Assembly: GCA_051652785.1 (NCBI GenBank)
Contig: JBOFUX010000066.1
Span: 1 to 7,467, forward strand
Length of the DNA: 7,467 nt
Direction of reading: 5' to 3'
From: JAGNZR01 sp051652785
GTDB taxonomy: Bacteria > Fusobacteriota > Fusobacteriia > Fusobacteriales > Fusobacteriaceae
The translations under genes were made by a program, and so were the position numbers. Below the pieces are notes generated by a model, which saw only the letters and a list, made by a program, of their open reading frames with translations, ran no database searches and had not been told where the DNA came from. Every line of letters starts with the position of its first letter. Positions within the stretch are counted from its first letter, which is position 1. Positions 1 to 5,948 of the stretch are shown here, piece after piece.

Positions 1-2
1 GA

Positions 3-58
3 TTGTGTAAACCTCCAAATTAGTGTAAAATAAAATATACTAATTTGGAGGTTTTTTT
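3..58 (+). promoter_or_regulatory. IS256 end: promoter with a hairpin that can mask the transposase ribosome binding site
   Basis: A 16-bp perfect inverted repeat (9-24 with 39-54, 14-base loop) is followed by seven T. Its right arm contains GGAGG (47-51), the ribosome binding site for the ATG at 59. A candidate promoter is TTGTGT (3-8), 17 bases, TAAAAT (26-31). Its spacer contains the left arm, so a transcript starting inside the IS would lack that arm and leave the site free, while read-through RNA from outside would fold it away. The hairpin plus T tract could also terminate incoming transcription. The inverted repeat is seen directly. The promoter and the control logic are inferred from similar protective hairpins known at other IS ends. 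Confidence 0.6.
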
Positions 59-106
59 ATGGCAAAAAAAATTATTAGTGAAGAAGAAAAAAAAGAAAAG
101 AAGTGA
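59..106 (+). other. Transposase start codon frame with A8 slippery tract
   Basis: The ATG at 59 sits 7 bases after a GGAGG ribosome binding site and encodes MAKKIISEEEKKEKK before TGA at 104-106. The main transposase frame is one base back and has no good start of its own (GTG at 103, weak upstream site). A run of eight A at 87-94, followed by GAAAAG, lies in the overlap. A -1 ribosomal slip, or one extra A added by RNA polymerase, would join the frames into a 410-residue protein whose N-terminus matches usual IS256-family length. The same A8 tract occurs in the right copy (7374-7381), so it is not a sequencing slip unique to one copy. An old frameshift mutation inherited by both copies is the alternative. 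Confidence 0.55.
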
Positions 107-1290
107 TACGTGATTTTCTAAAACAAGGGCAAATAAAGACGCCAGATGATTTAAACAATTTATTTAAAGACATGATGAAAGATGTTATAGAACAATGCTA
201 TAATGCAGAAATAGAAGAAGAATTAGGTTACTCAAAATATGATTATAGAAATGAAGATTCAAAAAATTATCGTAATGGATACACGGAAAAAAGATTAAAA
301 ACAAGTAATGGTAGCATTGATGTAAGGGTTCCGCGAGATAGAAACTCAGAATATACGCCACAACTAATAAAAAAACATCAAAATACAGTAGGACAGGACT
401 TAGAGTCAAAGATAATATCAATGTATGCAAAAGGAATGACAACAGGAGATATAGAAAGTCACATAACTGAAATGTATGGAATAGAAATGTCAGATAGCAC
501 TATTAGTAGAATCACAGATAAAATACTCCCTATAGCAAAAGAATGGCAAAATAGACCTCTTGAGCGAGTTTATCCAGTAGTATTTATGGATGCCATACAC
601 TATCACGTTAGAAGTGAAGGACAAATAATAAAAAAAGCTGTATATATAGCGATTGGAATAAATTCAAGTGGAATAAAAGAAGTAATAGGAATGTGGATTG
701 GAGAAAATGAAAGTGCAAAATTTTGGCTTAGTAAGCTAAATGAATTAAAATTTAGAGGTGTAGAAGACATTTTAATTGCTTGTGTTGATGGTTTGACAGG
801 ATTCTCTAATGCAATAGAAAGTGCTTTTCCTAAAACAGAAATACAACAGTGTATAATTCATCAAATAAGAAACACCACTCAATTTGTGTCTTACAAAGAT
901 ATAAAAGAGTTAATGAGTGACTTAAAATTAGTATATAAAGCTTCTAGTGAAGAAATAGCGCTTAATCAATTAGATAATTTTGACGATAAATGGGGAAAGA
1001 AATATCCCAAAATAGCAATTTCATGGAAATCAAATTGGATAAAATTATCAACATATTTTAAATATCCCCAGGAAGTAAGAACATTAATTTATACAACGAA
1101 TACAATAGAAGGATTTAATAGACAATTAAGAAAAGTTACAAAAAGTAAATCAATTTTTCCAACAGACGATAGCTTACTAAAAATGCTTTATTTGGCAACT
1201 ATAGATATTACAAAAAAATGGACCACAAAACAGAGAGAATGGGGGCAAATAATATCTCAATTTCAAATATATTTTGAGGATAGAATTTAA
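103..1290 (+). CDS. IS256-family (Mutator-like) DDE transposase
   Basis: Catalyses DNA cleavage and strand transfer at the ends of the flanking IS copies. The 395-residue frame shows the IS256-family layout: an N-terminal DNA-binding part with ELGYSKYD and RNGYTEK (about 41-63), then IDVRVPRDR (about 72-80). The presumed catalytic triad is D163 (VFMDAIHYH), D229 (ACVDGLTGF) and E336 (TTNTIEGFNRQLRK), and the family motif CIIHQIRNT lies at 250-258. All three acidic residues are present, so the protein may be active. GTG at 103 is only a formal start. The natural start is probably the ATG at 59, reached by a frame change in the A8 tract, which would add 15 residues. The gene is convergent with the peptide operon. 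The nested IS begins 23 bases after its stop and leaves it intact. Confidence 0.93.
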   Translation: MIRDFLKQGQIKTPDDLNNLFKDMMKDVIEQCYNAEIEEELGYSKYDYRNEDSKNYRNGYTEKRLKTSNGSIDVRVPRDRNSEYTPQLIKKHQNTVGQDLESKIISMYAKGMTTGDIESHITEMYGIEMSDSTISRITDKILPIAKEWQNRPLERVYPVVFMDAIHYHVRSEGQIIKKAVYIAIGINSSGIKEVIGMWIGENESAKFWLSKLNELKFRGVEDILIACVDGLTGFSNAIESAFPKTEIQQCIIHQIRNTTQFVSYKDIKELMSDLKLVYKASSEEIALNQLDNFDDKWGKKYPKIAISWKSNWIKLSTYFKYPQEVRTLIYTTNTIEGFNRQLRKVTKSKSIFPTDDSLLKMLYLATIDITKKWTTKQREWGQIISQFQIYFEDRI

Positions 1291-1302
1291 AATAGAATAA
1301 AT

Positions 1303-1312
1303 CTAATAAAAT
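1303..1312 (+). repeat. Target-site duplication of the nested IS, left copy
   Basis: CTAATAAAAT abuts the left terminal repeat of the nested element and recurs exactly at 3049-3058. The right IS256 copy has the uninterrupted site (CTAGTAAAAT on its coding strand, near 6600), which confirms that this is one site split by an insertion. Confidence 0.85.
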
Positions 1313-1327
1313 TAGCCAATTGTAAAA
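1313..1327 (+). repeat. Terminal inverted repeat of nested IS, left end
   Basis: TAGCCAATTGTAAAA, a perfect 15-base inverted match to 3034-3048. Homology between the two ends stops after base 15. Confidence 0.85.
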
Positions 1328-1494
1328 GTCATGTTTTTTAAGATGAAAAAATTTAAATTTTTAAATGTAAGAACATGAAGACTTAAATTTCTAAAATTTT
1401 TTTTAAGATTATATAAATTTAGAAAATTTAAGAAAGACAAAAAGCCCTATTTAATGCAATAGAGTCAAAGTTTTATATTTTATTTAAAGGGATT
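1328..1494. other. AT-rich noncoding 3' region of nested IS, with hairpin
   Basis: No gene is visible between the terminal repeat and the transposase stop. An imperfect inverted repeat of 18-base arms (1382-1399 with 1415-1432: CTTAAATTT...AAATTTAAG type, differing by one shifted A/T) could form a long AU hairpin. Closer to the gene, CCCTTTAAAT and ATTAAATAGGG followed by CTTTTT (minus strand, about 1440-1495) could act as a weak terminator for the transposase transcript. Confidence 0.35.
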
Positions 1495-2921
1495 TTAAGC
1501 TAATTTTTTTATTAAAGTTTTAGTAGATTTATAGAGTTCTATTTTGTGAAGCGCTTTTGCTAAAACAACTGTTATCAATTGAGTTATTCCAGCGAAAATT
1601 AAATCAAATTTTATAGTATTTGTAGTAAATGATTTAGGTTTTGATAAAGAAAAATTTTCCTTTAATAAATTAATAGTTCGCTCTACTACAACACGGTTCT
1701 TGTATAAGTTATTAAAATGGTCTGTGTTTCTTTGAATTCCTGGGTACATTCTAAAATCTTTATCAGGATAAACATATGCACATTTTCCATAACCAGAGGG
1801 AGTACATGAGTTTTCACAAGTGTTTTTTCTTGTTGACTTAACTGGTATTGATTTATGACATACATATTTAATTCGAACTGAACGGTTTTTTCCACCTGAT
1901 TTTCCTAAGCATGTGAACGGAGTTTTGTCTTTTGGACAAATAGGGCAACCAAATTCATCAAAATTCTCATGAGATTTTTTAGAGCCACGTTTATTCAAAG
2001 GAATACAAGCACGAGAAAAGTTAAAGTCATTTTTTAACATAGAATAATTATCGTATGAATCAAATGCAGCATCCCCTAAAAAAGTTGAAAAATTAAATTC
2101 AGGATGAGCTGTAAAAAAGTCAGAAAGTACAGGTTTTAAAGAAATAGAATCACCTATTTCTTTATCCTGTGTAGGGTCATCAGATTTAGGAGTTTTTGTT
2201 TCAGGGTGTTTATTTTTAAAGTCATTATCGAAAATAGAAATATCTCTAATAATACCTAGCCCATTAGTTAAAATACCTGCTTTAATAGCATAACAAAAAT
2301 GACCGTTAATATATTGATTCTTAATTTCTTTATTAGCGCTAGCATAATCAGGAAGAAGAGAATAAACATATCTATACGGCTCTAAATTAGGAATATTTTT
2401 AGCTATTTGCTTAGCAGATTTAAGCTTAGAATTTAAGAATTTAAGAATTTAGGATTATTTTCACTTACAGCTGGCTCGATTCCAGTAGTATCATAAATAA
2501 GGTAACTAGCTTTTTTAGAATTAATTTCATGGCAGATAGGCTCAGTTATATTTACTAGATTATCGAACATAGATTTAACATTAAGCGAAAATTTTTGTTT
2601 AAATCTACTAAGAACAGAGGCATCTGGGATTTTAGAAAAACGACAAAAGTTCTTTAATTCATTAGAAATATTAAGGATATCTAAAAGTTGCCTGTCAGAA
2701 AAATTAAGTAACTTTTGTAAGAGGAAAGCGCGTAAAAGACTTTCAAGTTGATATTTGTGTTTTCTTCCAAATTGTTTATAAAAATCAGAGAAGAAAGAAT
2801 CAGGAATAATATCAAAGAAATTTATGTGTTTTTCAAGAGCAAGAATGAAATCAGATTTATTGTTTTCTAAATTGTTCATAAGATTGTTATAAGCGTCATT
2901 AAATGATGTTTGTAAATACAT
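1495..2921 (-). pseudogene. DDE transposase of nested IS, split by an 8-bp repeat expansion
   Basis: Starts at the ATG at 2919-2921 behind a GGAGG site and would encode about 472 residues. The first 162 residues include FGRKHKYQLESLLRAFLLQK (about 51-70), a helical N-terminal domain, and LIYDTTGIE with the first catalytic Asp at 144. The frame then hits TAA at 2433-2435. Removing one of three tandem 8-base units there restores an open frame straight into KLKSAKQIAKNIPN and onward without stops to 1495. That part includes LGDAAFDSYDNY (second Asp), a cysteine-rich insertion (CPICPKDKTPFTCLG and further Cys/His) and VVVERTINLLKENF (catalytic Glu), ending in LIKKLA. All parts of the DDE fold are present, so only the 8-bp unit disables it. 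ATG at 2040 is not a real start. Confidence 0.85.
2428..2451 (-). repeat. Three tandem copies of an 8-bp unit breaking the transposase
   Basis: AGAATTTA three times in a row on the plus strand. Two copies (or five) keep the transposase in frame, and three copies shift it and give an immediate stop. This is the expected product of slipped-strand duplication and could revert the same way. Confidence 0.8.
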
Positions 2922-2927
2922 GGGTTA

Positions 2928-2988
2928 CCTCCACTAATGATTTTGTTTTGATGGTACTAAATTTTATCAGAAAGTGGAGGAAATTCAA
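2928..2988 (-). promoter_or_regulatory. Nested IS promoter and ribosome-site-masking inverted repeat
   Basis: On the minus strand AGTGGAGG, which holds the transposase ribosome binding site, is complementary to CCTCCACT 37 bases upstream (2928-2935 with 2973-2980). A candidate promoter is TTGAAT (2983-2988), 16 bases, TAAAAT (2961-2966), with the upstream arm inside its spacer. An own-promoter transcript would lack the masking arm and read-through RNA would contain it, the same arrangement as at the IS256 end. The repeat is seen directly. The promoter is a match by eye only. Confidence 0.5.
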
Positions 2989-3033
2989 AGAAAAAAATTA
3001 AGAAAAAGTCTTTGTTTTACTAAGTTATTTTAG

Positions 3034-3048
3034 TTTTACAATTGGCTA
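3034..3048 (-). repeat. Terminal inverted repeat of nested IS, right end
   Basis: Exact complement of 1313-1327. It is the transposase-promoter end of the element. Confidence 0.85.
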
Positions 3049-3058
3049 CTAATAAAAT
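3049..3058 (+). repeat. Target-site duplication of the nested IS, right copy
   Basis: CTAATAAAAT, identical to 1303-1312. From here the IS256 3' noncoding sequence resumes, matching the right copy near 6600. Confidence 0.85.
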
Positions 3059-3114
3059 AATAAAGAGGATTTTTGATCCCCTTAATTTGACAATTAAAAA
3101 AAATAAGTTATAAT

Positions 3115-3160
3115 ATAAAAAATGGATAAATTCAAACTAGTTAAATTTTACCCATTTTTA
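3115..3160 (-). terminator. Probable terminator for the leftward peptide operon, inside the IS256 3' end
   Basis: On the minus strand AATGGGTAAAATTT pairs with GAATTTATCCATT across a 10-base loop (arms about 3143-3156 and 3121-3133), with two G-U pairs and about 12 pairs in all, followed by six T. It lies about 85 bases beyond the transporter stop, so it could end the operon transcript. On the plus strand the same hairpin is weaker but is followed by TTTTT, so it may also serve the IS. Confidence 0.5.
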
Positions 3161-3188
3161 TATAAAATTTTTATGCTAATTTTTTAGT

Positions 3189-3214
3189 GTTTACACAAAA
3201 CTTGAAACAGTCTC
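3189..3214 (-). repeat. IS256 right terminal repeat, left copy
   Basis: Read from the cargo side: GAGACTGTTTCAAG, then TT, then TTGTGTAAAC. The last 10 bases match the window's outer ends exactly. The outer 14 bases match the right copy (6445-6458) with one difference. Only 25 bases separate this end from the transporter stop codon. Confidence 0.65.
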
Positions 3215-3239
3215 AATTGCAAGTTTAATTGTCTCTTTT

Positions 3240-4427
3240 TTATTGTGTAGATTTTGATTTTTTTAAAAAAATATAATAAAAAAAACAAATAACGATTATA
3301 AAAAAAGCATAATATCTCAAATAAATAAAATTATCTGATATCAATGTTTTTAAGTATCCCATCATAAGAAAAAATATACCTAAAAAAATATTTAAAATAG
3401 CATTTTTTATAGAAAATATTGTAGCTCTTAAAGATGAGTTAGATAATTCTTTATTTATCATAATATTTAGGTTTGTTGAATATGTTCCCCATAAAAATCT
3501 CATACATATTATAAAAACAATAAAAAAGATATTGTTTTTATAATATGATAATATTAACATAAAAGGAACTAAAATAAATCCACCAAAATAAATAAATTTG
3601 TAATTATTGCTTATATATTTTTGAATTTTACTTCCAAAACCAATAGCTAAAACACCGCAAGAATAGATTACTCCATATAATATCTTTTTTTCAACAATTC
3701 TATCTAATTCTAATGGAAAAATATAAAAATATATTCCCATAAAAACTGATATTATAATAGCACCATAAACTATTAAATTTTTTAAAACAAATGTTTCTTT
3801 ATTTAATTCAATTAAATCTTGTTTTAGTTGTATTAACTTAAATTTATTATTTTCATTAATATTTTTTTTATATGGCTGCTCAATTATTTTTCTTAAGACT
3901 AATAATAACATACTAGAAAAAAAAATAGATAAAATAAATACTGCTTTTGGACTATAAGAATATACCCAACTCCCTACAACAAAAGAAATTGACAACATTA
4001 TGGAACTAATTAATGTTGAATTTCTTTCAAACTCTCCATATTTTTTTTCTTTATCTTCATATTTTAAATTATCATAAAAAAGTGCTATATCTGCTCCAGA
4101 GCATAATGTTTCTGATATTGAAAAGAACAATTCTGAAACTATTATAGTGTAAAAATTAGGGAATATAATTAAAAAAAACAATGAAATTATATTTGCTATT
4201 ATACTTAAAATAACACTTTTTTTTCTTCCAAATTTATCAGCAATATAGCCTAATGGAATTTCTAATAAAAAGACTGAAAATGATTTTACTGTTAAAACAA
4301 TTCCTACTTGATACGAGTTATTTAGTACACCGGTTAAATATATCACTAAAATTGGAATATAAAAAAGTAATGATTTAATTCCATTAAAAAGATAATAATA
4401 TTTTATGTTATTTAATTTAATTTCCAT
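3240..4427 (-). CDS. MFS transporter, probable exporter of the modified peptide
   Basis: A polytopic inner-membrane protein of about 395 residues with some 12 hydrophobic helices in two halves split by a charged loop (about 180-215, KKNINENNKFKLIQLKQDL). The family signature GYIADKFGRKK lies between helices 2 and 3 (about 60-70), and SGADIALFYDNL (about 111-122) resembles the helix-4 to -5 region of drug/proton antiporter-like MFS proteins. I prefer ATG at 4425-4427, 7 bases after a short GAG and overlapping the end of the upstream gene by 11 bases, which implies translational coupling. A TTG 12 bases further up is also open. As last gene of the operon it probably exports the product or confers self-protection. 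Direction and substrate are inferred from context only. Confidence 0.88.
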   Translation of the reverse strand: MEIKLNNIKYYYLFNGIKSLLFYIPILVIYLTGVLNNSYQVGIVLTVKSFSVFLLEIPLGYIADKFGRKKSVILSIIANIISLFFLIIFPNFYTIIVSELFFSISETLCSGADIALFYDNLKYEDKEKKYGEFERNSTLISSIMLSISFVVGSWVYSYSPKAVFILSIFFSSMLLLVLRKIIEQPYKKNINENNKFKLIQLKQDLIELNKETFVLKNLIVYGAIIISVFMGIYFYIFPLELDRIVEKKILYGVIYSCGVLAIGFGSKIQKYISNNYKFIYFGGFILVPFMLILSYYKNNIFFIVFIICMRFLWGTYSTNLNIMINKELSNSSLRATIFSIKNAILNIFLGIFFLMMGYLKTLISDNFIYLRYYAFFIIVICFFYYIFLKKSKSTQ

Positions 4428-4758
4428 ATTGTAACTCAATTATAGCTAGTTCTTTTAACTCAAGTAAAAAAATAGTTAAGTCTTTTTCTATTTCTTTTTT
4501 TTCAATCATAAAAAATTCACTTAGTTTTTCTATGAATTTATCTGTACTACAACTTTTTTTTTCTATTTCTTCTAACACCAAAGAAGCAAATAAATTAAAT
4601 TTGAAGATATTTTTTTTAAAATTTATGATAATAAAAATATCTTCAGAAGAAAAACTTTCTTTTCCTCCCGTTATTAAGTAATCATATATAGTAATTTTTT
4701 TAGGTATTACAGCTATACGTTGTTTAAGTATTTTATTATTTAACATATATTTTTCCAT
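4417..4758 (-). CDS. PqqD-like RiPP recognition element protein
   Basis: A 113-residue protein that I assign to the PqqD-like family, small winged-helix proteins that bind a precursor's leader and present it to the radical SAM enzyme. Visible support: a beta-rich N-terminal half (about 15-50, ITIYDYLITGGKESFSSEDIF), a helix FNLFASLVLEEIEKKS (54-69), a CSTDKFIEKLSEFF helix (70-83), and EIEKDLTIFLLELKELAIIEL (89-109), the family's usual Asp-x3-Phe-Leu-x2-Leu ending. Length fits stand-alone PqqD (about 90-110). It has a GGGAG ribosome binding site 6 bases before the ATG, lies 70 bases after the radical SAM gene and overlaps the transporter. Similarity is at the level of fold pattern, so a profile search should confirm it. 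Confidence 0.72.
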   Translation of the reverse strand: MEKYMLNNKILKQRIAVIPKKITIYDYLITGGKESFSSEDIFIIINFKKNIFKFNLFASLVLEEIEKKSCSTDKFIEKLSEFFMIEKKEIEKDLTIFLLELKELAIIELQYGN

Positions 4759-4828
4759 ACTTTTCTCCCTAATATTTTTAATCGTAATGCTAAATTAATT
4801 TAGAATGTTTTTTATTTTTATCAAATTT

Positions 4829-5722
4829 TCACTTAACCAACAAACCTAAACATTCAAAATTTTCCCTCAAATATTTTAATTTTTCTGATTCACTCCAAAT
4901 TTCCTCTATAGAATCTGTTATCGCATTGCCAACAACTAAATTTTCATTATATACACAAGGGAGTATATTTCCGTTAGGCATTATTCCCATAGATGTTTTT
5001 CCACAAGTACAGCCGTTATCTATATTCTCTATAATTTTAGTCCCATATCCAAAATCAATTATAAAATTTTGATATTTAAGTTTTAATTTAGGTATTAATT
5101 TGTATAAAAACTCAACCTGTTCTTCATTTAATTCTAAAAATTTATTTTCTAAAGCATTTCCTTGCATTTTCATTTTTCTTAAACTTATACCAACGCAACC
5201 CAACTCTACAGAAAATTCTATTATTTTATCTATTACATCTACATTTTCACTAGTTATTACAGTGGCAATAATAACTTCAATTTTATTATTAACTATTTTT
5301 TTTATAGCCTTTACTGCATTTGAAAAACTACTGTTTTCTCCTCTTATTTTATTATGTTTATCTGGTTCTATGTTATCTAAACTAATACATACAGCATTTA
5401 GATTCACTTTTTTTAATTTTAGAATGGTTTCTTCTGTTATAGATGAACCATTAGTACTTAATGTTACATAAATATTATTTTTAGTTAACAAATCAATTAT
5501 TTCATAACAATCAGGAATTAAAATAGGCTCTCCTCCACCTAAATTAACTAAGAAAACATTGCTTTCTATCAAATTGTTAGCTACTTTTATTTTTTCTTTT
5601 AAACTCATATCTATTACATCTGTTCTTTTCCTGCTGTAACAATGAATGCAATTTAAATTACAACGATATGTATAATTCCAATTAACTGTACTTGGTGCTG
5701 ATGTTAAAACATATTCTTTCAT
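4829..5722 (-). CDS. Radical SAM peptide maturase with SPASM/twitch-like C-terminus
   Basis: Expected to use a [4Fe-4S] cluster to cleave S-adenosylmethionine and make a radical-based bond in the precursor peptide. The 297 residues show CNLNCIHC (Cys21, 25, 28) for the SAM cluster, GGGEP (62-66) contacting SAM, STNGSSI (89-95) and VCISLD (111-116). The C-terminal part has Cys238, Cys240-x10-Gly251-x4-Cys256 (MPNGNILPC), GNAITDSIEEIW (265-276) and Cys291. This is the PqqE/MftC-type peptide-modifying layout. The end is unusual: after FECLG a normal SPASM domain continues with several cysteines, but here the protein stops at LVK. The ATG has an AGGAG site 7 bases upstream. It follows the peptide gene across a strong terminator, so it should be made in smaller amounts. 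Confidence 0.9.
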   Translation of the reverse strand: MKEYVLTSAPSTVNWNYTYRCNLNCIHCYSRKRTDVIDMSLKEKIKVANNLIESNVFLVNLGGGEPILIPDCYEIIDLLTKNNIYVTLSTNGSSITEETILKLKKVNLNAVCISLDNIEPDKHNKIRGENSSFSNAVKAIKKIVNNKIEVIIATVITSENVDVIDKIIEFSVELGCVGISLRKMKMQGNALENKFLELNEEQVEFLYKLIPKLKLKYQNFIIDFGYGTKIIENIDNGCTCGKTSMGIMPNGNILPCVYNENLVVGNAITDSIEEIWSESEKLKYLRENFECLGLLVK

Positions 5723-5753
5723 TATATTTCTCCTTTTTTAAATTTTTTTAAAT

Positions 5754-5798
5754 TTAAAACCAAAAAGCAAGGTAAAAAACCTTGCTTTTTGGTTTTAA
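5754..5798 (-). terminator. Intrinsic terminator/attenuator between peptide and maturase genes
   Basis: A 19-bp perfect stem (5754-5772 with 5780-5798) and 7-base A/T loop, GC-rich only near the loop (CAAGG/CCTTG). The minus-strand base of the stem is TTTTTGGTTTTAA, giving a U-rich tail. It overlaps the peptide stop codon and precedes the maturase ribosome binding site by about 20 bases. Partial termination here would yield much more peptide mRNA than enzyme mRNA, a common arrangement in RiPP operons. The stem may also protect the short mRNA's 3' end. Confidence 0.8.
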
Positions 5799-5851
5799 GA
5801 ACTTTCATTTTTTAAAAGAATTGTAATATAAGTAGGTTTAGAATATTTCAT
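5795..5851 (-). CDS. Putative 18-residue RiPP precursor peptide, PqqA-like leader
   Basis: Encodes MKYSKPTYITILLKNESS. It has the strongest translation signal in the window (GGGGGTGA at 5856-5863, one base off GGAGGTGA), follows a consensus promoter and ends in a terminator, so it looks like a highly expressed small gene. It sits directly upstream of a radical SAM maturase and a PqqD-like protein. Aligned without gaps to PqqA as I remember it (MQWTKPAFTDLRIGFE...), M1, K5, P6 and E16 agree and Y3/W, S4/T, Y8/F, I11/L, L13/I are similar. This KP-aromatic stretch fits a PqqD-bound leader. The frame ends two residues after E16, before the PqqA tyrosine, so if Glu16 or Lys14/Asn15 is modified the chemistry must differ. 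The role is inferred. A leader-peptide function for attenuation is the alternative. Confidence 0.7.
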   Translation of the reverse strand: MKYSKPTYITILLKNESS

Positions 5852-5890
5852 TTTTTCACCCCCATAAAAATAAAATTAAATTTATTGATA

Positions 5891-5936
5891 TGAATATTCA
5901 CAGTAAAACAACAATATACTCCACTTATACTAAGTG
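5891..5936 (-). promoter_or_regulatory. Two palindromes in the operon leader, possible operators
   Basis: CACTTATACTAAGTG (5922-5936) is a perfect 6-bp-arm palindrome with a 3-base centre, lying about 6 to 20 bases after the expected transcription start. TGAATATTCA (5891-5900) is a perfect 10-base palindrome further into the leader. The first is well placed for a repressor or as a 5' mRNA hairpin. No regulator gene is in the window, so any binding protein would be encoded elsewhere. Confidence 0.4.
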
Positions 5937-5948
5937 TTCTACATCTTC

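Larger units (their letters stand above)
1313..3048 (-). mobile_element. Nested 1736-bp insertion sequence with DDE transposase (IS1182-like)
   Basis: A complete element with 15-bp perfect terminal inverted repeats (TAGCCAATTGTAAAA at 1313-1327 and its complement at 3034-3048) and a 10-bp target duplication. It carries one transposase gene on the minus strand, which is frameshifted. It sits between the IS256 transposase stop and the IS256 right end, so it inserted after the left IS256 copy was in place. The family assignment rests on transposase resemblance (an IS4/IS5/IS1182-type DDE protein common in clostridia and fusobacteria) and I cannot fix it more precisely by eye. Confidence 0.85.
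1..3214 (+). mobile_element. IS256-family insertion sequence, left copy, interrupted by a second IS
   Basis: A cut-and-paste/copy-out element of the IS256 (Mutator-like) family, read from 1 to 1302 and resuming at 3049 to 3214. Without the nested IS this is about 1.47 kb. The left end carries GATTGTGTAAAC at 1-12 and the right end shows the same motif on the minus strand at 3189-3200. Homology with the inverted right copy continues 14 bases past that motif (13 of 14 match) and stops at 3214, so I place the right end there. As I recall it, IS256 itself also has about 16 bases outside its TTGTGTAAAA motif. If so, about 14 bases of the left terminal repeat lie before base 1. The transposase frame is intact apart from the start region, so this copy could supply transposase for both copies. 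Confidence 0.85.

Noticed and set aside
185..442. Minus-strand open frame of 85 codons inside the left transposase
   Set aside because: It is antisense to conserved transposase sequence and recurs antisense in the right copy; no ribosome binding site; hydrophobic only because it mirrors acidic/lysine-rich codons.
1382..1432. Repeated CTTAAATTT/AAATTTAAG blocks considered as a repeat array
   Set aside because: Only two inverted arms of one hairpin; no regular spacers or further units, so not an array or CRISPR.
1686..1895. Minus-strand 69-codon frame
   Set aside because: An out-of-frame shadow of the nested transposase C-terminal part.
4790..4803. CTAAATTAATTTAG palindrome between the maturase and PqqD-like genes
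   Set aside because: Only A/T-rich 7-base arms with no loop or T tract; not distinguishable from chance in this composition.
5100..5471. Plus-strand open frame of 123 codons
   Set aside because: Antisense to the radical SAM gene, whose motifs and ribosome binding site are clear; low-complexity Ser/Thr/Leu/Ile content typical of a mirror frame.
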